A program made the translations under genes and the position numbers. A stretch of 64,000 bases of DNA. Origin: UBA3937 sp050951585 (GTDB lineage: Bacteria > Bacillota > Peptococcia > DRI-13 > DTU073). The stretch is from the NCBI GenBank assembly GCA_050951585.1, contig JBMNJI010000001.1:1-64000 (forward strand), written 5' to 3'. Of the stretch, positions 17,093 to 25,889 are shown in pieces; the first letter of the stretch is position 1, and every line of letters begins with the position of its first letter. Under the pieces are notes generated by a model. The model ran no database searches and was not told where the DNA came from. It worked only from the letters and a program-made list of their open reading frames with translations.

Positions 17093-17947
17093 ATGCCATT
17101 AGTAACAGCGAAAGAGCTTTTAGAAGATGCGGTTAAAGGTAATTATGCGGTGGGGGCGTTTAATTGCAACAACATGGAGATTATCCAGGCAATTATTGCC
17201 GCTGCCGAGGCGGAAAAATCACCGGTTATTATTCAGGCCAGTCAGGGCGCGATCAAGTATGCCGGGCTGGACTATATTGTTGGTTTAGTACATACAGGAG
17301 CGGAGAAGTCCAAGATTCCTATTTGCTTACATCTGGATCATGGCACTGATTTTAAGCAGGTAGTGCAGTGCATTGCGCAAGGCTTTTCCTCGGTGATGTT
17401 TGATGGCTCAAAACTTTCGCTGGAGGAGAATATTGCGGTCACGAAAAGAATCGTGGAAATAGCCCGGGCTGTTGGCGTTTCAGTTGAGGCGGAATTGGGG
17501 AAAATAGCAGGGACAGAGGATGACGTCAGTGTTTCAGCTCGAGAGGCCATGTTAACTGACCCGGCCGATGTAAAGTATTTCGTCGAACAGACTGCCGTTG
17601 ATTCGCTGGCCGTGGCGATAGGGACTGCCCATGGACAGTATAAGGCGGAGCCCAAATTGGATTTTGAACGGCTGGCCCAAATACAGAGTCTCGTGAATGT
17701 CCCGATTGTCATGCACGGTTCCTCGGGAGTGCCGGATAAAGACGTGCAAAAGGCGATTTCCCTTGGTGTCCGCAAGGTCAATATCGATACGAATATTCGC
17801 GAAGCTTTCGTAAAAGGAGTTAAAGATGTGCTGGCTAAGCATCCCGCGGAAATTGATCCGCGGAAAATCTTAGGGCCGGCCAAGGAAGCCATGACGGAGA
17901 TCGTCAGAGAAAAAATGAGGGTTTTTGGCAGTAGCGGGAAAGCATAA
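17093..17947 (+). CDS. fba: Fructose-bisphosphate aldolase, class II
   Basis: A 284-residue zinc-dependent aldolase of glycolysis and gluconeogenesis. Zinc-binding histidines lie in HLDHG (residue ~83), GTAHGQY (~180) and MHGSSG (~208); the phosphate-binding segment is VNIDTNIR. A perfect TATAAT at 17052-17057 upstream could serve as -10 with a weak TTTATG -35. Neighbouring tal and glpX genes make this a central-carbon cluster. Confidence 0.95.
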   Translation: MPLVTAKELLEDAVKGNYAVGAFNCNNMEIIQAIIAAAEAEKSPVIIQASQGAIKYAGLDYIVGLVHTGAEKSKIPICLHLDHGTDFKQVVQCIAQGFSSVMFDGSKLSLEENIAVTKRIVEIARAVGVSVEAELGKIAGTEDDVSVSAREAMLTDPADVKYFVEQTAVDSLAVAIGTAHGQYKAEPKLDFERLAQIQSLVNVPIVMHGSSGVPDKDVQKAISLGVRKVNIDTNIREAFVKGVKDVLAKHPAEIDPRKILGPAKEAMTEIVREKMRVFGSSGKA

Positions 17948-17972
17948 GCATAATACCCCGGAGGCCGGGTTT

Positions 17973-17997
17973 GGGTACAGGGAGCCTACCTGTACCC
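17973..17997 (+). promoter_or_regulatory. Strong hairpin between fba and tal
   Basis: Perfect 9-bp stem GGGTACAGG (17973-17981) with CCTGTACCC (17989-17997), 7-base loop. Only GTTT follows, so it is a weak terminator at best, or a processing/stability hairpin between the two genes. Confidence 0.5.
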
Positions 17998-18025
17998 GTT
18001 TACATTTGTGCGAGGTGATGTTTTT

Positions 18026-18673
18026 GTGGAAATGTTTTTAGATACTGCTAATCTAACCGAAATCAGAGACGCTGTTTCATATGGAGTTATTTCGGGTATC
18101 ACCACTAATCCTTCTTTAGTCGCACAGGAAAAGGAGCGGGACTTTTTCGAAATCCTGCAGGAAATTACCGGTTTACTGCCCGGTCCCGTGAGCGCGGAAG
18201 TGATGGCGACTACCGCCGGGGAGATGCTGGAGGAGGCCAGAAAGCTTGCCGCGATTCGGGAAAACATTGTGGTCAAAATTCCGATGACCGGGGAAGGAAT
18301 CAAGTGTGTCGCAAAGTTATCTGAAGAGGGAATTAAGACAAATGTCACCCTTGTTTTTTCCCTGAACCAGGCCTTATTGGCGGCCAGGGCAGGAGCAACT
18401 TTTGTGAGCCCTTTTGTGGGGAGATTGGATGATGTGGGCTATGAAGGGATTTCCCTGGTGCGGGATATTGTAGACACTTTTCGCCTTCATAATCTGGCGA
18501 CCCGCGTTATTGCCGCCAGCATCCGGCATCCATATCATGTGCTTGAGGCAGCCCAGGCCGGTTCGCATATTGCCACCATCCCTTATAAAGTCTTCTTACA
18601 ACTCTTTGAGCATCCCTTGACGACGTTGGGTCTTGCAAAGTTTCGGAAGGACTGGGAAGCCAAATTTAAATAA
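18026..18673 (+). CDS. tal: Transaldolase-like protein (TalC/FSA group)
   Basis: A 215-residue short transaldolase of the MipB/TalC family acting in the non-oxidative pentose phosphate pathway, or as fructose-6-phosphate aldolase. Family opening MFLDTANLTEI, then GITTNPSLV, the Schiff-base lysine in VVKIPMT and FVSPFVGRLDD are all present. GTG 18026 is preferred because GAGGTGA (18012-18018) lies 7 bases upstream; the longer frame from 18008 has no such site. Confidence 0.9.
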   Translation: MEMFLDTANLTEIRDAVSYGVISGITTNPSLVAQEKERDFFEILQEITGLLPGPVSAEVMATTAGEMLEEARKLAAIRENIVVKIPMTGEGIKCVAKLSEEGIKTNVTLVFSLNQALLAARAGATFVSPFVGRLDDVGYEGISLVRDIVDTFRLHNLATRVIAASIRHPYHVLEAAQAGSHIATIPYKVFLQLFEHPLTTLGLAKFRKDWEAKFK

Positions 18674-18721
18674 GCAAGAGAAAATGGTGTGAGATTGTGA
18701 GATAAAGAGGAGGAAAAGGTA

Positions 18722-19717
18722 ATGACAACAGAAAGATTGGTCTCGTTGATGCAAAGAGAATTGACCCTTGAATTTGCCCGTGTTACGGAGGCTGCGGCGA
18801 TTTCTTCCGCCCGTTGGTGGGGGAGAGGCGATAAGAATTCAGCTGATGATGCCGCCACTGAAGCCATGCGGGCCATGTTTGACACTGTCAACATTGACGG
18901 GACTGTAGTGATTGGTGAAGGGGAAATGGACGAGGCCCCGATGCTCTATATCGGGGAAAAAGTAGGCACCGGGAAAAATGTGGAGGTTGATGTGGCCGTT
19001 GATCCTTTAGAGGGCACCAATCTCGTGGCCAAAGGGTTAATGGGGGCGATCACTGTTCTGGCTGTGGCTCCGAAAGGATGTCTGCTGCATGCCCCGGATA
19101 TGTATATGGAGAAAATTGCGGCCGGGCCGGCGGCAAAGGGAAAAATCAGTCTTGATGCCACCGTTACGGAGAATGTGCAGGCCGTTGCGAAGAGTTTGAA
19201 TAAAGAGGTTAACGATGTGACCGTGGTCGTATTAGACAGGGAGCGGCATGAGCATATTATTGAGGAATTAAGAAGAATCGGCGCGCGGATCAAACTGATT
19301 AGCGACGGTGATGTCTCGCCTGCTGTGGCCACCAGCATCCCGGGTTCCGGCGTAGATATGGTGATTGGGATCGGGGGCGCTCCGGAAGGTGTTTTGGCTG
19401 CTGCCGCCCAACGGTGTACCGGCGGAGAGTTTCAGGGACGGCTGTGGCCGGAAAATGAAGAACAGGTGCAACGGGCCCGTAAATTAGGCGTGAAAAATCC
19501 CAAAAAAATTCTCACTCTCAACGATTTGGTGCGCGGAGATGACGTAATTTTTGCGGCCTCCGGCGTTACTGATGGCGATTTTCTCAAGGGTGTACGCTAT
19601 TACGGAAATTATGCGACCACCCATACGGTCGTAATGCGTGGTGTTTCGGGGACCATTCGTTTCTTAGAGTCCAGGCATCGGGTTGATAAGAAGACACAAT
19701 ATACAAGACGGTCCTAA
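18722..19717 (+). CDS. glpX: Fructose-1,6-bisphosphatase, class II
   Basis: A 331-residue GlpX-type phosphatase of gluconeogenesis. The metal-binding motif VDPLEGTN and the WWGRGDKNSADDAATEAMR opening are characteristic. It forms a same-strand cluster with fba and tal; GAGGAAAAGG precedes the ATG. Confidence 0.95.
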   Translation: MTTERLVSLMQRELTLEFARVTEAAAISSARWWGRGDKNSADDAATEAMRAMFDTVNIDGTVVIGEGEMDEAPMLYIGEKVGTGKNVEVDVAVDPLEGTNLVAKGLMGAITVLAVAPKGCLLHAPDMYMEKIAAGPAAKGKISLDATVTENVQAVAKSLNKEVNDVTVVVLDRERHEHIIEELRRIGARIKLISDGDVSPAVATSIPGSGVDMVIGIGGAPEGVLAAAAQRCTGGEFQGRLWPENEEQVQRARKLGVKNPKKILTLNDLVRGDDVIFAASGVTDGDFLKGVRYYGNYATTHTVVMRGVSGTIRFLESRHRVDKKTQYTRRS

Positions 19718-19760
19718 TATTTCATTCTTTTTTGGGTCTAATATGGCTTTTTTCTATGTG

Positions 19761-19789
19761 TTGAATTTTTAAATCACCTGTGTTATAAT
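19761..19789 (+). promoter_or_regulatory. Sigma-A promoter of rpmE
   Basis: TTGAAT (19761-19766), 17-base spacer, TATAAT (19784-19789) preceded by an extended -10 TG (TGTTATAAT). Confidence 0.75.
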
Positions 19790-19859
19790 TCTCTAATGTG
19801 ATGATTTAAACGGTATACAGGACTTTTTTAAGTAAGGGTTTTTGAAAGAAGGTGAAAAT

Positions 19860-20060
19860 GTGAAAGAGGGTATTCATCCGAAATATCATAAGGCCACGGT
19901 AACTTGTGCTTGCGGCGAAACCTTTGAAACCGGTTCAACAAAGCAGGAATTACGCGTGGAGCTTTGTTCAAAATGTCATCCTTTCTTCACCGGTAAACAG
20001 CGTACAGTGTTCACTACCGGGCGTGTGGAAAGATTTAAGAGCAAGTACGGCCTAGAATAA
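19860..20060 (+). CDS. rpmE: Ribosomal protein L31
   Basis: A 66-residue L31 of the zinc-binding type: CAC near residue 17 and CSKCHPFFTG near residue 37 keep the cysteines that mark zinc-containing paralogs. GTG 19860 starts the conserved KEGIHPKYHK sequence; an AAGAAGGTG site precedes it. A terminator hairpin follows. In B. subtilis rho lies between glpX and rpmE; here it does not. Confidence 0.95.
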   Translation: MKEGIHPKYHKATVTCACGETFETGSTKQELRVELCSKCHPFFTGKQRTVFTTGRVERFKSKYGLE

Positions 20061-20066
20061 GTTAAG

Positions 20067-20094
20067 ATATAGCAGAGCCCAGGCTCTGCTATAT
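20067..20094 (+). terminator. Terminator after rpmE
   Basis: A 13-bp perfect stem ATATAGCAGAGCC / GGCTCTGCTATAT with a two-base centre, a few bases after the rpmE stop. The T tract is short. Confidence 0.7.
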
Positions 20095-20194
20095 TTATAC
20101 GGCGCGTGATGTGTCTGTCTAATTTTTCCGATTAGTTGATGCTTGGTATTTTTATTTTTCCGGTAATTGAGAGCGGGGAAAGGTGGTCTGCTTC

Positions 20195-21232
20195 ATGGCC
20201 CGTTGTTCGTACGGAGGTCAGGCAGTTATTGAAGGCGTGATGATGCGCGGTAAAAGGAAGATGGCCGTAGCGGTGCGGCGCACCCCGGAGGAGATTGTAT
20301 TTGACCTGCGGAATGTTATTTCGATAACCGAACGCTACCGCTTTTTAGGGTTGCCTTTTATTCGGGGCGTAGTTGTCATGATTGAATCGATGGTGGAAGG
20401 GATCAAAACCCTTACCTATTCGGCGAACCAGGTTGTGGAGGGCGAAGAGGAAGGAGAGACTTTGAGTCCATGGGAACTCCGGCTTTCCGTTGCCTTTGCC
20501 CTGATAGCGGGAACCGCCCTCTTTGCGCTTTTACCGGCAGGATTGGCGCATTTGGTGAAAGAGTATGTGCCGGGGTATTTTTTGCAGAATCTGCTGGAGG
20601 GAATTCTCCGGATTGTCATCTTTCTCGCTTATGTGGTGGCCATTGCGTTTATGGAGGATATTCAGCGGGTTTTTCAATACCATGGGGCGGAACACAAAAC
20701 AATTCATGCTTATGAAGCGGGCGAAGAGCTGACCCCCGAAAATGCCCGGAAATATTCTACCTTGCATCCCCGTTGCGGAACCAGTTTTTTGCTTTTTGTG
20801 ATGGTCATCAGTATTCTCGTTTTTTCGCTGACCGGCGAAACGGGACTGTGGATGCGCCTTCTTTCCCGGATTCTTTTGCTACCGGTGGTAGCGGGCGTGT
20901 CTTATGAGTTTTTAAAGCTGACGGGGAAATATCAGCATATCTGGATCATGCGGCTGTTCAGCAAGCCGGGGCTGTATTTACAAAAGCTTACCACCAGGCA
21001 GCCTGACGACAGTCAATTAGAGGTAGCCATCTTTGCCCTGCAAAAAGTGATGGCGGCGGAGCAGGAAGAAGCACTGGGCAAAGAAGCCGAAAGCAAAACG
21101 GAAAGCGGAGCAGAAGCAGAGAGGAAAGAAGCAGAGAGTATCGCCGCAGACAGTATAGAGGCGAGCGGTGTTGCGGCAGGAAATATAGAGGCGGAGAGGA
21201 CAGCGGTAGGAAGCTCTGCCGCGGAAGTTTAG
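20195..21232 (+). CDS. DUF1385 membrane protein (YqhQ family)
   Basis: A 345-residue membrane protein starting MARCSYGGQAVIEGVMMRG, the DUF1385 signature, with HGAEHKTIHAYE and TLHPRCGTSF conserved segments and about four hydrophobic helices. Function unknown; it commonly sits between rpmE and prfA in Clostridia. ATG 20195 follows AAAGGTGG. The last ~50 residues are a low-complexity Ala/Glu/Ser tail with repeated A-E-S/G units, which is not part of the family core. Confidence 0.85.
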   Translation: MARCSYGGQAVIEGVMMRGKRKMAVAVRRTPEEIVFDLRNVISITERYRFLGLPFIRGVVVMIESMVEGIKTLTYSANQVVEGEEEGETLSPWELRLSVAFALIAGTALFALLPAGLAHLVKEYVPGYFLQNLLEGILRIVIFLAYVVAIAFMEDIQRVFQYHGAEHKTIHAYEAGEELTPENARKYSTLHPRCGTSFLLFVMVISILVFSLTGETGLWMRLLSRILLLPVVAGVSYEFLKLTGKYQHIWIMRLFSKPGLYLQKLTTRQPDDSQLEVAIFALQKVMAAEQEEALGKEAESKTESGAEAERKEAESIAADSIEASGVAAGNIEAERTAVGSSAAEV

Positions 21233-21268
21233 AAGGCGGAAGCGAAACGGAAGGTGAAGTGAGAACAG

Positions 21269-22339
21269 ATGTTGGAGAAACTACAACAGTTGGAAGATCG
21301 CTATGAAGAGCTGACCAAATTAATTAGCGATCCGGAGGTAATCAGTAATCAGAATGAATGGAAAAAGCATACCAAAGCGCATGCTGCTCTTGAAGATGTC
21401 GTGACGGTATATCGTGAATATAAACAGGTTATGCAAAGCATCAAGGATAACGAGGAGCTCCTTGCCGAGAATCAGGACCCGGAGTTTAGCGAGCTGATTG
21501 AAGCCGACCTGGCGGAACTAAAAGAAAAGGAAGCCAGGCTGGAGGATGAGCTGAAGGTGCTTTTACTGCCGAAAGATCCTAACGATGAAAAGAACGTCAT
21601 CATGGAAATCAGAGGCGGCACCGGGGGCGAGGAGGCGGCCTTATTTGCGGCCGACCTCTTGAAAATGTATACCCGTTATGCGGAAACAAGAGGCTGGAAG
21701 ATGGAAATGCTCTCCGGCAATTATACGGACATCGGCGGCTTTAAGGAAGCCATCGTGATGATTGAAGGGAAGGGCGCATATAGCCGGTTGAAGTTTGAAA
21801 GCGGTGTGCATCGGGTGCAGCGGGTACCCACCACGGAATCGGGTGGTCGTATTCATACTTCGGCCGCGACGGTGGCCGTCTTGCCTGAAGCCGAAGAGGT
21901 GGATATCGAGATTGATCCCAATGATATCCGTGTTGATATCTTTTGTTCGAGCGGTCCGGGCGGACAATCGGTTAATACAACCCAGTCGGCCATTCGCGTG
22001 ACCCATATTCCGACCGGCATGGTGGTTTCCTGTCAGGATGAAAAATCACAGCACAAGAACAAGGATAAAGCGATGAAGGTTCTGCGCGCCCGTTTACTGG
22101 AGAAGGCCCAGGAGGAGCAAATGGGCGAGATGGCCAGCGTTCGTCGTACGATGGTCGGAAGCGGCGACCGGAGCGAACGAATTCGCACCTATAATTTCCC
22201 CCAGGGCAGAGTAACCGATCATCGGATCGGACTCACTTCTTATCGTCTGGAGGATGTACTGCAAGGCGAACTGGATGAATTTATCGATGCCTTGATCACG
22301 AGTGACCAGGCTGAACAATTAAAGAGGGTGGATTCCTAA
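21269..22339 (+). CDS. prfA: Peptide chain release factor 1
   Basis: A 356-residue RF1 recognising UAA and UAG. The catalytic GGQ lies in SSGPGGQSVNTTQSA, and the P-x-T anticodon-like motif in RVQRVPTTESGGR. The stop codon overlaps the prmC start (TAATG), coupling the factor to the enzyme that methylates its GGQ glutamine. Confidence 0.97.
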   Translation: MLEKLQQLEDRYEELTKLISDPEVISNQNEWKKHTKAHAALEDVVTVYREYKQVMQSIKDNEELLAENQDPEFSELIEADLAELKEKEARLEDELKVLLLPKDPNDEKNVIMEIRGGTGGEEAALFAADLLKMYTRYAETRGWKMEMLSGNYTDIGGFKEAIVMIEGKGAYSRLKFESGVHRVQRVPTTESGGRIHTSAATVAVLPEAEEVDIEIDPNDIRVDIFCSSGPGGQSVNTTQSAIRVTHIPTGMVVSCQDEKSQHKNKDKAMKVLRARLLEKAQEEQMGEMASVRRTMVGSGDRSERIRTYNFPQGRVTDHRIGLTSYRLEDVLQGELDEFIDALITSDQAEQLKRVDS

Positions 22340-23226
22340 TGACTGATCAGGAACGGCCGCATACCGGAGAAGAGGCTCTTCGGCGCGCGGCTTCCTTTTT
22401 CCGGGAGAAAGGGTGGACAGACCGGGCGGCTCAGCAGGAAGCAAGGCTGCTTTTGGCCAAAGTGTGGCGGAAGGATCTTTTGCATCTTTCGATCGGTCTA
22501 AAAGACCAGCCGGAGGAGACCGTCTGGGAGAATTTTTGGGCCTTGGTCAGGCGCAGAGGAAACCATGAACCGTTACATTACCTGCTGGGGGAAAAAGAAT
22601 TTATGTCCCTCTCATTAAAGGTTTCTCCGGCAGTCTTGATTCCGCGTTGGGATACGGAGGTACTGGCCGAAGAGGCCATTCGGCTGATGAAACCTTTGAC
22701 ACGGCCGCGCCTGCTTGATTTGGGAACAGGCAGTGGGGCCATTGCAGTAAGCCTCGCTTATTACCTGCCTGCGGCGGAGCTTGTAGCGGTTGATCTCTCT
22801 GCGGAGGCGCTGCGGATTGCCCGGGAAAATGCCCACAAGCTGGGGGTAGCCTCGCGGATCGATTTTCGGGAGGGGGATCTGTTTACCCCTCTGCGGGCGG
22901 AGGAATGCTTTGATTTAATTGTTTCCAATCCGCCTTACCTCACGGCGGACGAGATGCGTGCTTTGCCTCCGGACGTGCGGCAGGAACCGGCGCTGGCTTT
23001 GGCCGGCGGCGAGGACGGGTTGGATTTCTACCGGCGCATTGCCCAAAAGGCGAAAAACCATTTAGGCCCGGACGGACATCTCTTGCTGGAGATAGGCTGG
23101 CAGCAAGGGGCGGCGGTCACGGCGCTGTTGGCCAAGCAGGGGCTTTCTCCGGTCAGAATACTCCGTGACCTGGAGGACAGAGACCGCGTGGTGGCATATT
23201 CGAAAGAAATTAATAGAAAAGGTTGA
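22339..23226 (+). CDS. prmC: Release factor glutamine methyltransferase
   Basis: A 295-residue SAM-dependent methyltransferase that N5-methylates the GGQ glutamine of release factors. The Rossmann motif LLDLGTGSGAIAVSLA and the catalytic NPPY (VSNPPYLT) are present after a helical N-terminal domain. One-base overlap with prfA. Confidence 0.95.
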   Translation: MTDQERPHTGEEALRRAASFFREKGWTDRAAQQEARLLLAKVWRKDLLHLSIGLKDQPEETVWENFWALVRRRGNHEPLHYLLGEKEFMSLSLKVSPAVLIPRWDTEVLAEEAIRLMKPLTRPRLLDLGTGSGAIAVSLAYYLPAAELVAVDLSAEALRIARENAHKLGVASRIDFREGDLFTPLRAEECFDLIVSNPPYLTADEMRALPPDVRQEPALALAGGEDGLDFYRRIAQKAKNHLGPDGHLLLEIGWQQGAAVTALLAKQGLSPVRILRDLEDRDRVVAYSKEINRKG

Positions 23227-23233
23227 AGGGAAA

Positions 23234-24322
23234 ATGGAGACAGTATTCTGGACTGTTTCGGCGGAAAAACCGGAGCAGGACATTATTAAGCAGGCGGCAG
23301 AGATTATTCGCCGCGGAGGCCTGGTGGCCTTTCCGACGGAAACAGTGTACGGACTCGGGGCCGATGGGCTAAATCCTGAGGCGGTAAGACGGATTTTTAC
23401 GGCCAAAGGAAGGCCTTCCGACAATCCGTTAATTCTGCATGTGGCCAGGCAGGAAGAGGTTTTTTGTTTGGCCGCGGAAGTAAAAGAGCAGGCTCAAGAG
23501 CTCATGCGGCGCTTCTGGCCCGGGCCGCTCACGCTTGTTTTGCCGAAGGCGGATTGTATTCCTGATGAGGTTACGGCGGGGTTGGATACGGTAGCGGTAC
23601 GGATGCCGCGTCATCCGGTGGCGCTGGCTTTAATTGCCGCCGGCGGGGTACCCCTTGCGGCACCAAGCGCGAACCGTTCGGGTTATCCCAGCCCGACCAC
23701 CGGGCGGCATGTTTATGCGGATTTGGCCGGGCGGATCGAGGCTGTTTTAGAAAGCGGACCGACGGGAGTCGGGTTGGAATCCACGGTGCTGGATTTATCC
23801 GGTGAAGTACCGGCCATCCTGCGCCCCGGCGGGATTACGCGGGAAGAATTACAGGCTGTGCTGGGCACCGTCATGATTGACCCCGGCTTGCTTGACCCGC
23901 GGCAAAAGCCCAAGGCCCCGGGCATGAAATATACCCATTATGCGCCCCGGGCGGCTGTGTACTTGTTAAGGGGGCCAAGCAGAGAGAAGAAAGCGTTAAA
24001 AATCCGCGAATTAGTCGGGGAAAGCGCCCGCAAAGGGGAAAAAGTAGGGCTCCTGCTCACCAGCGAGACCTGGCAATGCTTCCGCGACTTGTCTGCTTCC
24101 CGGCAACGGCAGGACTTGCCGGAGAACGTCACCTACGCGCGGGATTTAGGGAGCAGTGCTCATCTGGAGGAAATTGCCCATGTCTTGTATGGCGAATTAA
24201 GGAACTGTGATGCGGCTGAGGTGGATCTGATTTATACGGAAACGTATCAGGAAGAAGGACTGGGCGCCGCCCTCATGAACCGCTTATTAAAATCGGCTGG
24301 TTATAAGATAATTGATACATAA
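23234..24322 (+). CDS. sua5: Threonylcarbamoyl-AMP synthase (Sua5/YwlC)
   Basis: A 362-residue enzyme that makes threonylcarbamoyl-AMP for the t6A modification of tRNA position 37. The YrdC domain (residues ~10-210) shows FPTETVYGLGADG, KGRPSDNPL and APSANRSGYPSPT; the C-terminal Sua5 domain (~230-360) marks the long form. ATG 23234 is chosen over upstream in-frame codons because GAAGGG lies 7 bases before it. B. subtilis has spoIIR between prmC and this gene; it is absent here. Confidence 0.93.
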   Translation: METVFWTVSAEKPEQDIIKQAAEIIRRGGLVAFPTETVYGLGADGLNPEAVRRIFTAKGRPSDNPLILHVARQEEVFCLAAEVKEQAQELMRRFWPGPLTLVLPKADCIPDEVTAGLDTVAVRMPRHPVALALIAAGGVPLAAPSANRSGYPSPTTGRHVYADLAGRIEAVLESGPTGVGLESTVLDLSGEVPAILRPGGITREELQAVLGTVMIDPGLLDPRQKPKAPGMKYTHYAPRAAVYLLRGPSREKKALKIRELVGESARKGEKVGLLLTSETWQCFRDLSASRQRQDLPENVTYARDLGSSAHLEEIAHVLYGELRNCDAAEVDLIYTETYQEEGLGAALMNRLLKSAGYKIIDT

Positions 24323-24384
24323 GTATAGATAAATAGCACTGCCGTTAAACTAATAATGTGATCACTGTTGAAGGGAGCACTGTC

Positions 24385-24984
24385 GTGGATTATGCAACGG
24401 TTTTATTGGTTTCGGTTGCTTTAGGAATAGATGCTTTTTCCGTGGCGATTGGGCTTGGCTTAATGGGGGTAAAAGTGAGGGAGATTCTTCTCGTTTCGGG
24501 TGTGGTCAGTATTTTTCACGTCTTTATGCCTCTCACCGGGCTCTATCTGGGAGGCTATCTGGGCAGCGTTGCCGGACCCGTGGCCTCCCTTATCGGGGCT
24601 TTGGTGCTGGTAGCGATCGGGTTGAATATATGCTGGGACAGCCTCCGGGACTCCAGTTGGCTACGGAGCGCACGCCCAAAAGACGGCGGCGCGGAAAAAG
24701 TGATGACGAAAGGAAACGGGATGACGGTCAATTTCCGCAGTCCGGTTAGTTTAATCGTGATGGCGGGCAGTGTCAGCCTCGATGCGTTGTCCGTGGGTTT
24801 CGGACTGGGAACTTTAAAAGTTGATTTATGGTTGACCGTCATCACCATGGGCGTTATCGCGGGGTTGATGACGGCAACCGGGATGGCGTTTGGCAAAGGT
24901 TTGCACAGCATAGTGGGAGAAAAAGCCGGCATTATCGGCGGCATTATTTTAGTGATAATCGGGCTGAGGATATTAATCAGTTAA
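24385..24984 (+). CDS. mntP: Manganese efflux pump MntP
   Basis: A ~199-residue, six-helix membrane exporter of Mn2+ (DUF204). Two symmetrical halves each carry the acidic signature: GIDAFSVAIGLG near the start and SLDALSVGFGLG in the second half. GTG 24385 is chosen because GAAGGGA sits 8 bases upstream; GTG 24358 is the alternative. Synteny with B. subtilis ywlD supports the call. Confidence 0.9.
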   Translation: MDYATVLLVSVALGIDAFSVAIGLGLMGVKVREILLVSGVVSIFHVFMPLTGLYLGGYLGSVAGPVASLIGALVLVAIGLNICWDSLRDSSWLRSARPKDGGAEKVMTKGNGMTVNFRSPVSLIVMAGSVSLDALSVGFGLGTLKVDLWLTVITMGVIAGLMTATGMAFGKGLHSIVGEKAGIIGGIILVIIGLRILIS

Positions 24985-25059
24985 GAAAAAGGAGAAGGCC
25001 AACATTCGGAGAATATGTTTATATGTTGACAGAAGGTTCGTGAGAGGAGGACTGGGGAA

Positions 25060-25842
25060 ATGACTGCCAAAACCATTCTTTTCGTATGTACCGGCAATAC
25101 TTGTCGCAGTTCGATGGCAGAAGCTTTAGCCAGGGATTTTCTGCGAAGCCGAATTGCCGATCAGGCCGAATACAATGTGGAATGTATCCAATGTGCCCAA
25201 GATGCCGCCGAGACAACGGAACCGGCGATCAAAGTTTTATCTGCCGGGACGGGAGCGATTGAAAATGAGCCGGCCTCACCCCAAGCCAAGCGGGTTATGG
25301 CGGACTGGGGCCTGGATTTATCCCAGCACCGGGCGCGGTTTTTGACCACCAAAATGGTGCAGGAAGCAGATCTAATCCTTACCATGACAGAGAGGCACAA
25401 GGATTATATCGAAGAAATCATGCCCGATGCTCGTGGCAAAGTATTCTTGCTGAAAGAATATGCGCAGGATGAGAATGGCCTGCTGGCCTTAAAGGAGAAA
25501 GCCGACAGGCTTTACCGGCAGATTGAAAAGAAAAAACGGGCCTTTTTCCAGGAACATCGTCCGGAGATTGAGGCTTTGGGGAAACGCAAAGAGGAACTGT
25601 TGAAACAGTTAAAGGAGATTGACAATGAATACAGCGTCTGGGAAAAGCAATTAGCCCAGATTGCCGGGGAAGAGCTGCGGGAATTGGAAAAGGTTGAAGC
25701 CGAACTGAAGAACCGGGATATTTATGATCCTTTTGGCCAGCCGGTGGATTCTTACCGGAAATGTGCCGAGGAGCTTAGGGAATATATCGCGAAGGCTTTG
25801 ACAAGATTTTTGCAGGAAAATTCTTCTTCCAAGTCGAAATAA
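25060..25842 (+). CDS. ywlE: Low-molecular-weight protein phosphatase, arginine-phosphatase (YwlE) type, with coiled-coil insertion
   Basis: A 260-residue LMW-PTP-fold phosphatase. The P-loop CTGNTCRSS (C10 to S18) has Thr at the position that in YwlE favours phospho-arginine over phospho-tyrosine, and the general acid Asp is D213 in DPFG. Normal members are about 150-160 residues. Here about 75 extra residues (roughly 135-208), rich in Lys, Glu and Leu with heptad spacing, stand between the conserved LLKEY and DPFG segments, where B. subtilis YwlE has about eight. A smaller insertion lies near residues 35-55 (ECIQCAQDAAE). The position between mntP and rpiB equals that of ywlE. Function likely removes phosphate from protein arginines; the insertion role is unknown. 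Confidence 0.82.
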   Translation: MTAKTILFVCTGNTCRSSMAEALARDFLRSRIADQAEYNVECIQCAQDAAETTEPAIKVLSAGTGAIENEPASPQAKRVMADWGLDLSQHRARFLTTKMVQEADLILTMTERHKDYIEEIMPDARGKVFLLKEYAQDENGLLALKEKADRLYRQIEKKKRAFFQEHRPEIEALGKRKEELLKQLKEIDNEYSVWEKQLAQIAGEELRELEKVEAELKNRDIYDPFGQPVDSYRKCAEELREYIAKALTRFLQENSSSKSK

Positions 25843-25889
25843 GGAATATTATTTTCACAAATATCTTTGTAAAGGGGATGCGGACAGTT

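Noticed and set aside
17338..17892. 184-codon open frame on the minus strand
   Set aside because: It is the antisense shadow of fba, with biased codon positions of the sense gene and no ribosome site or family match.
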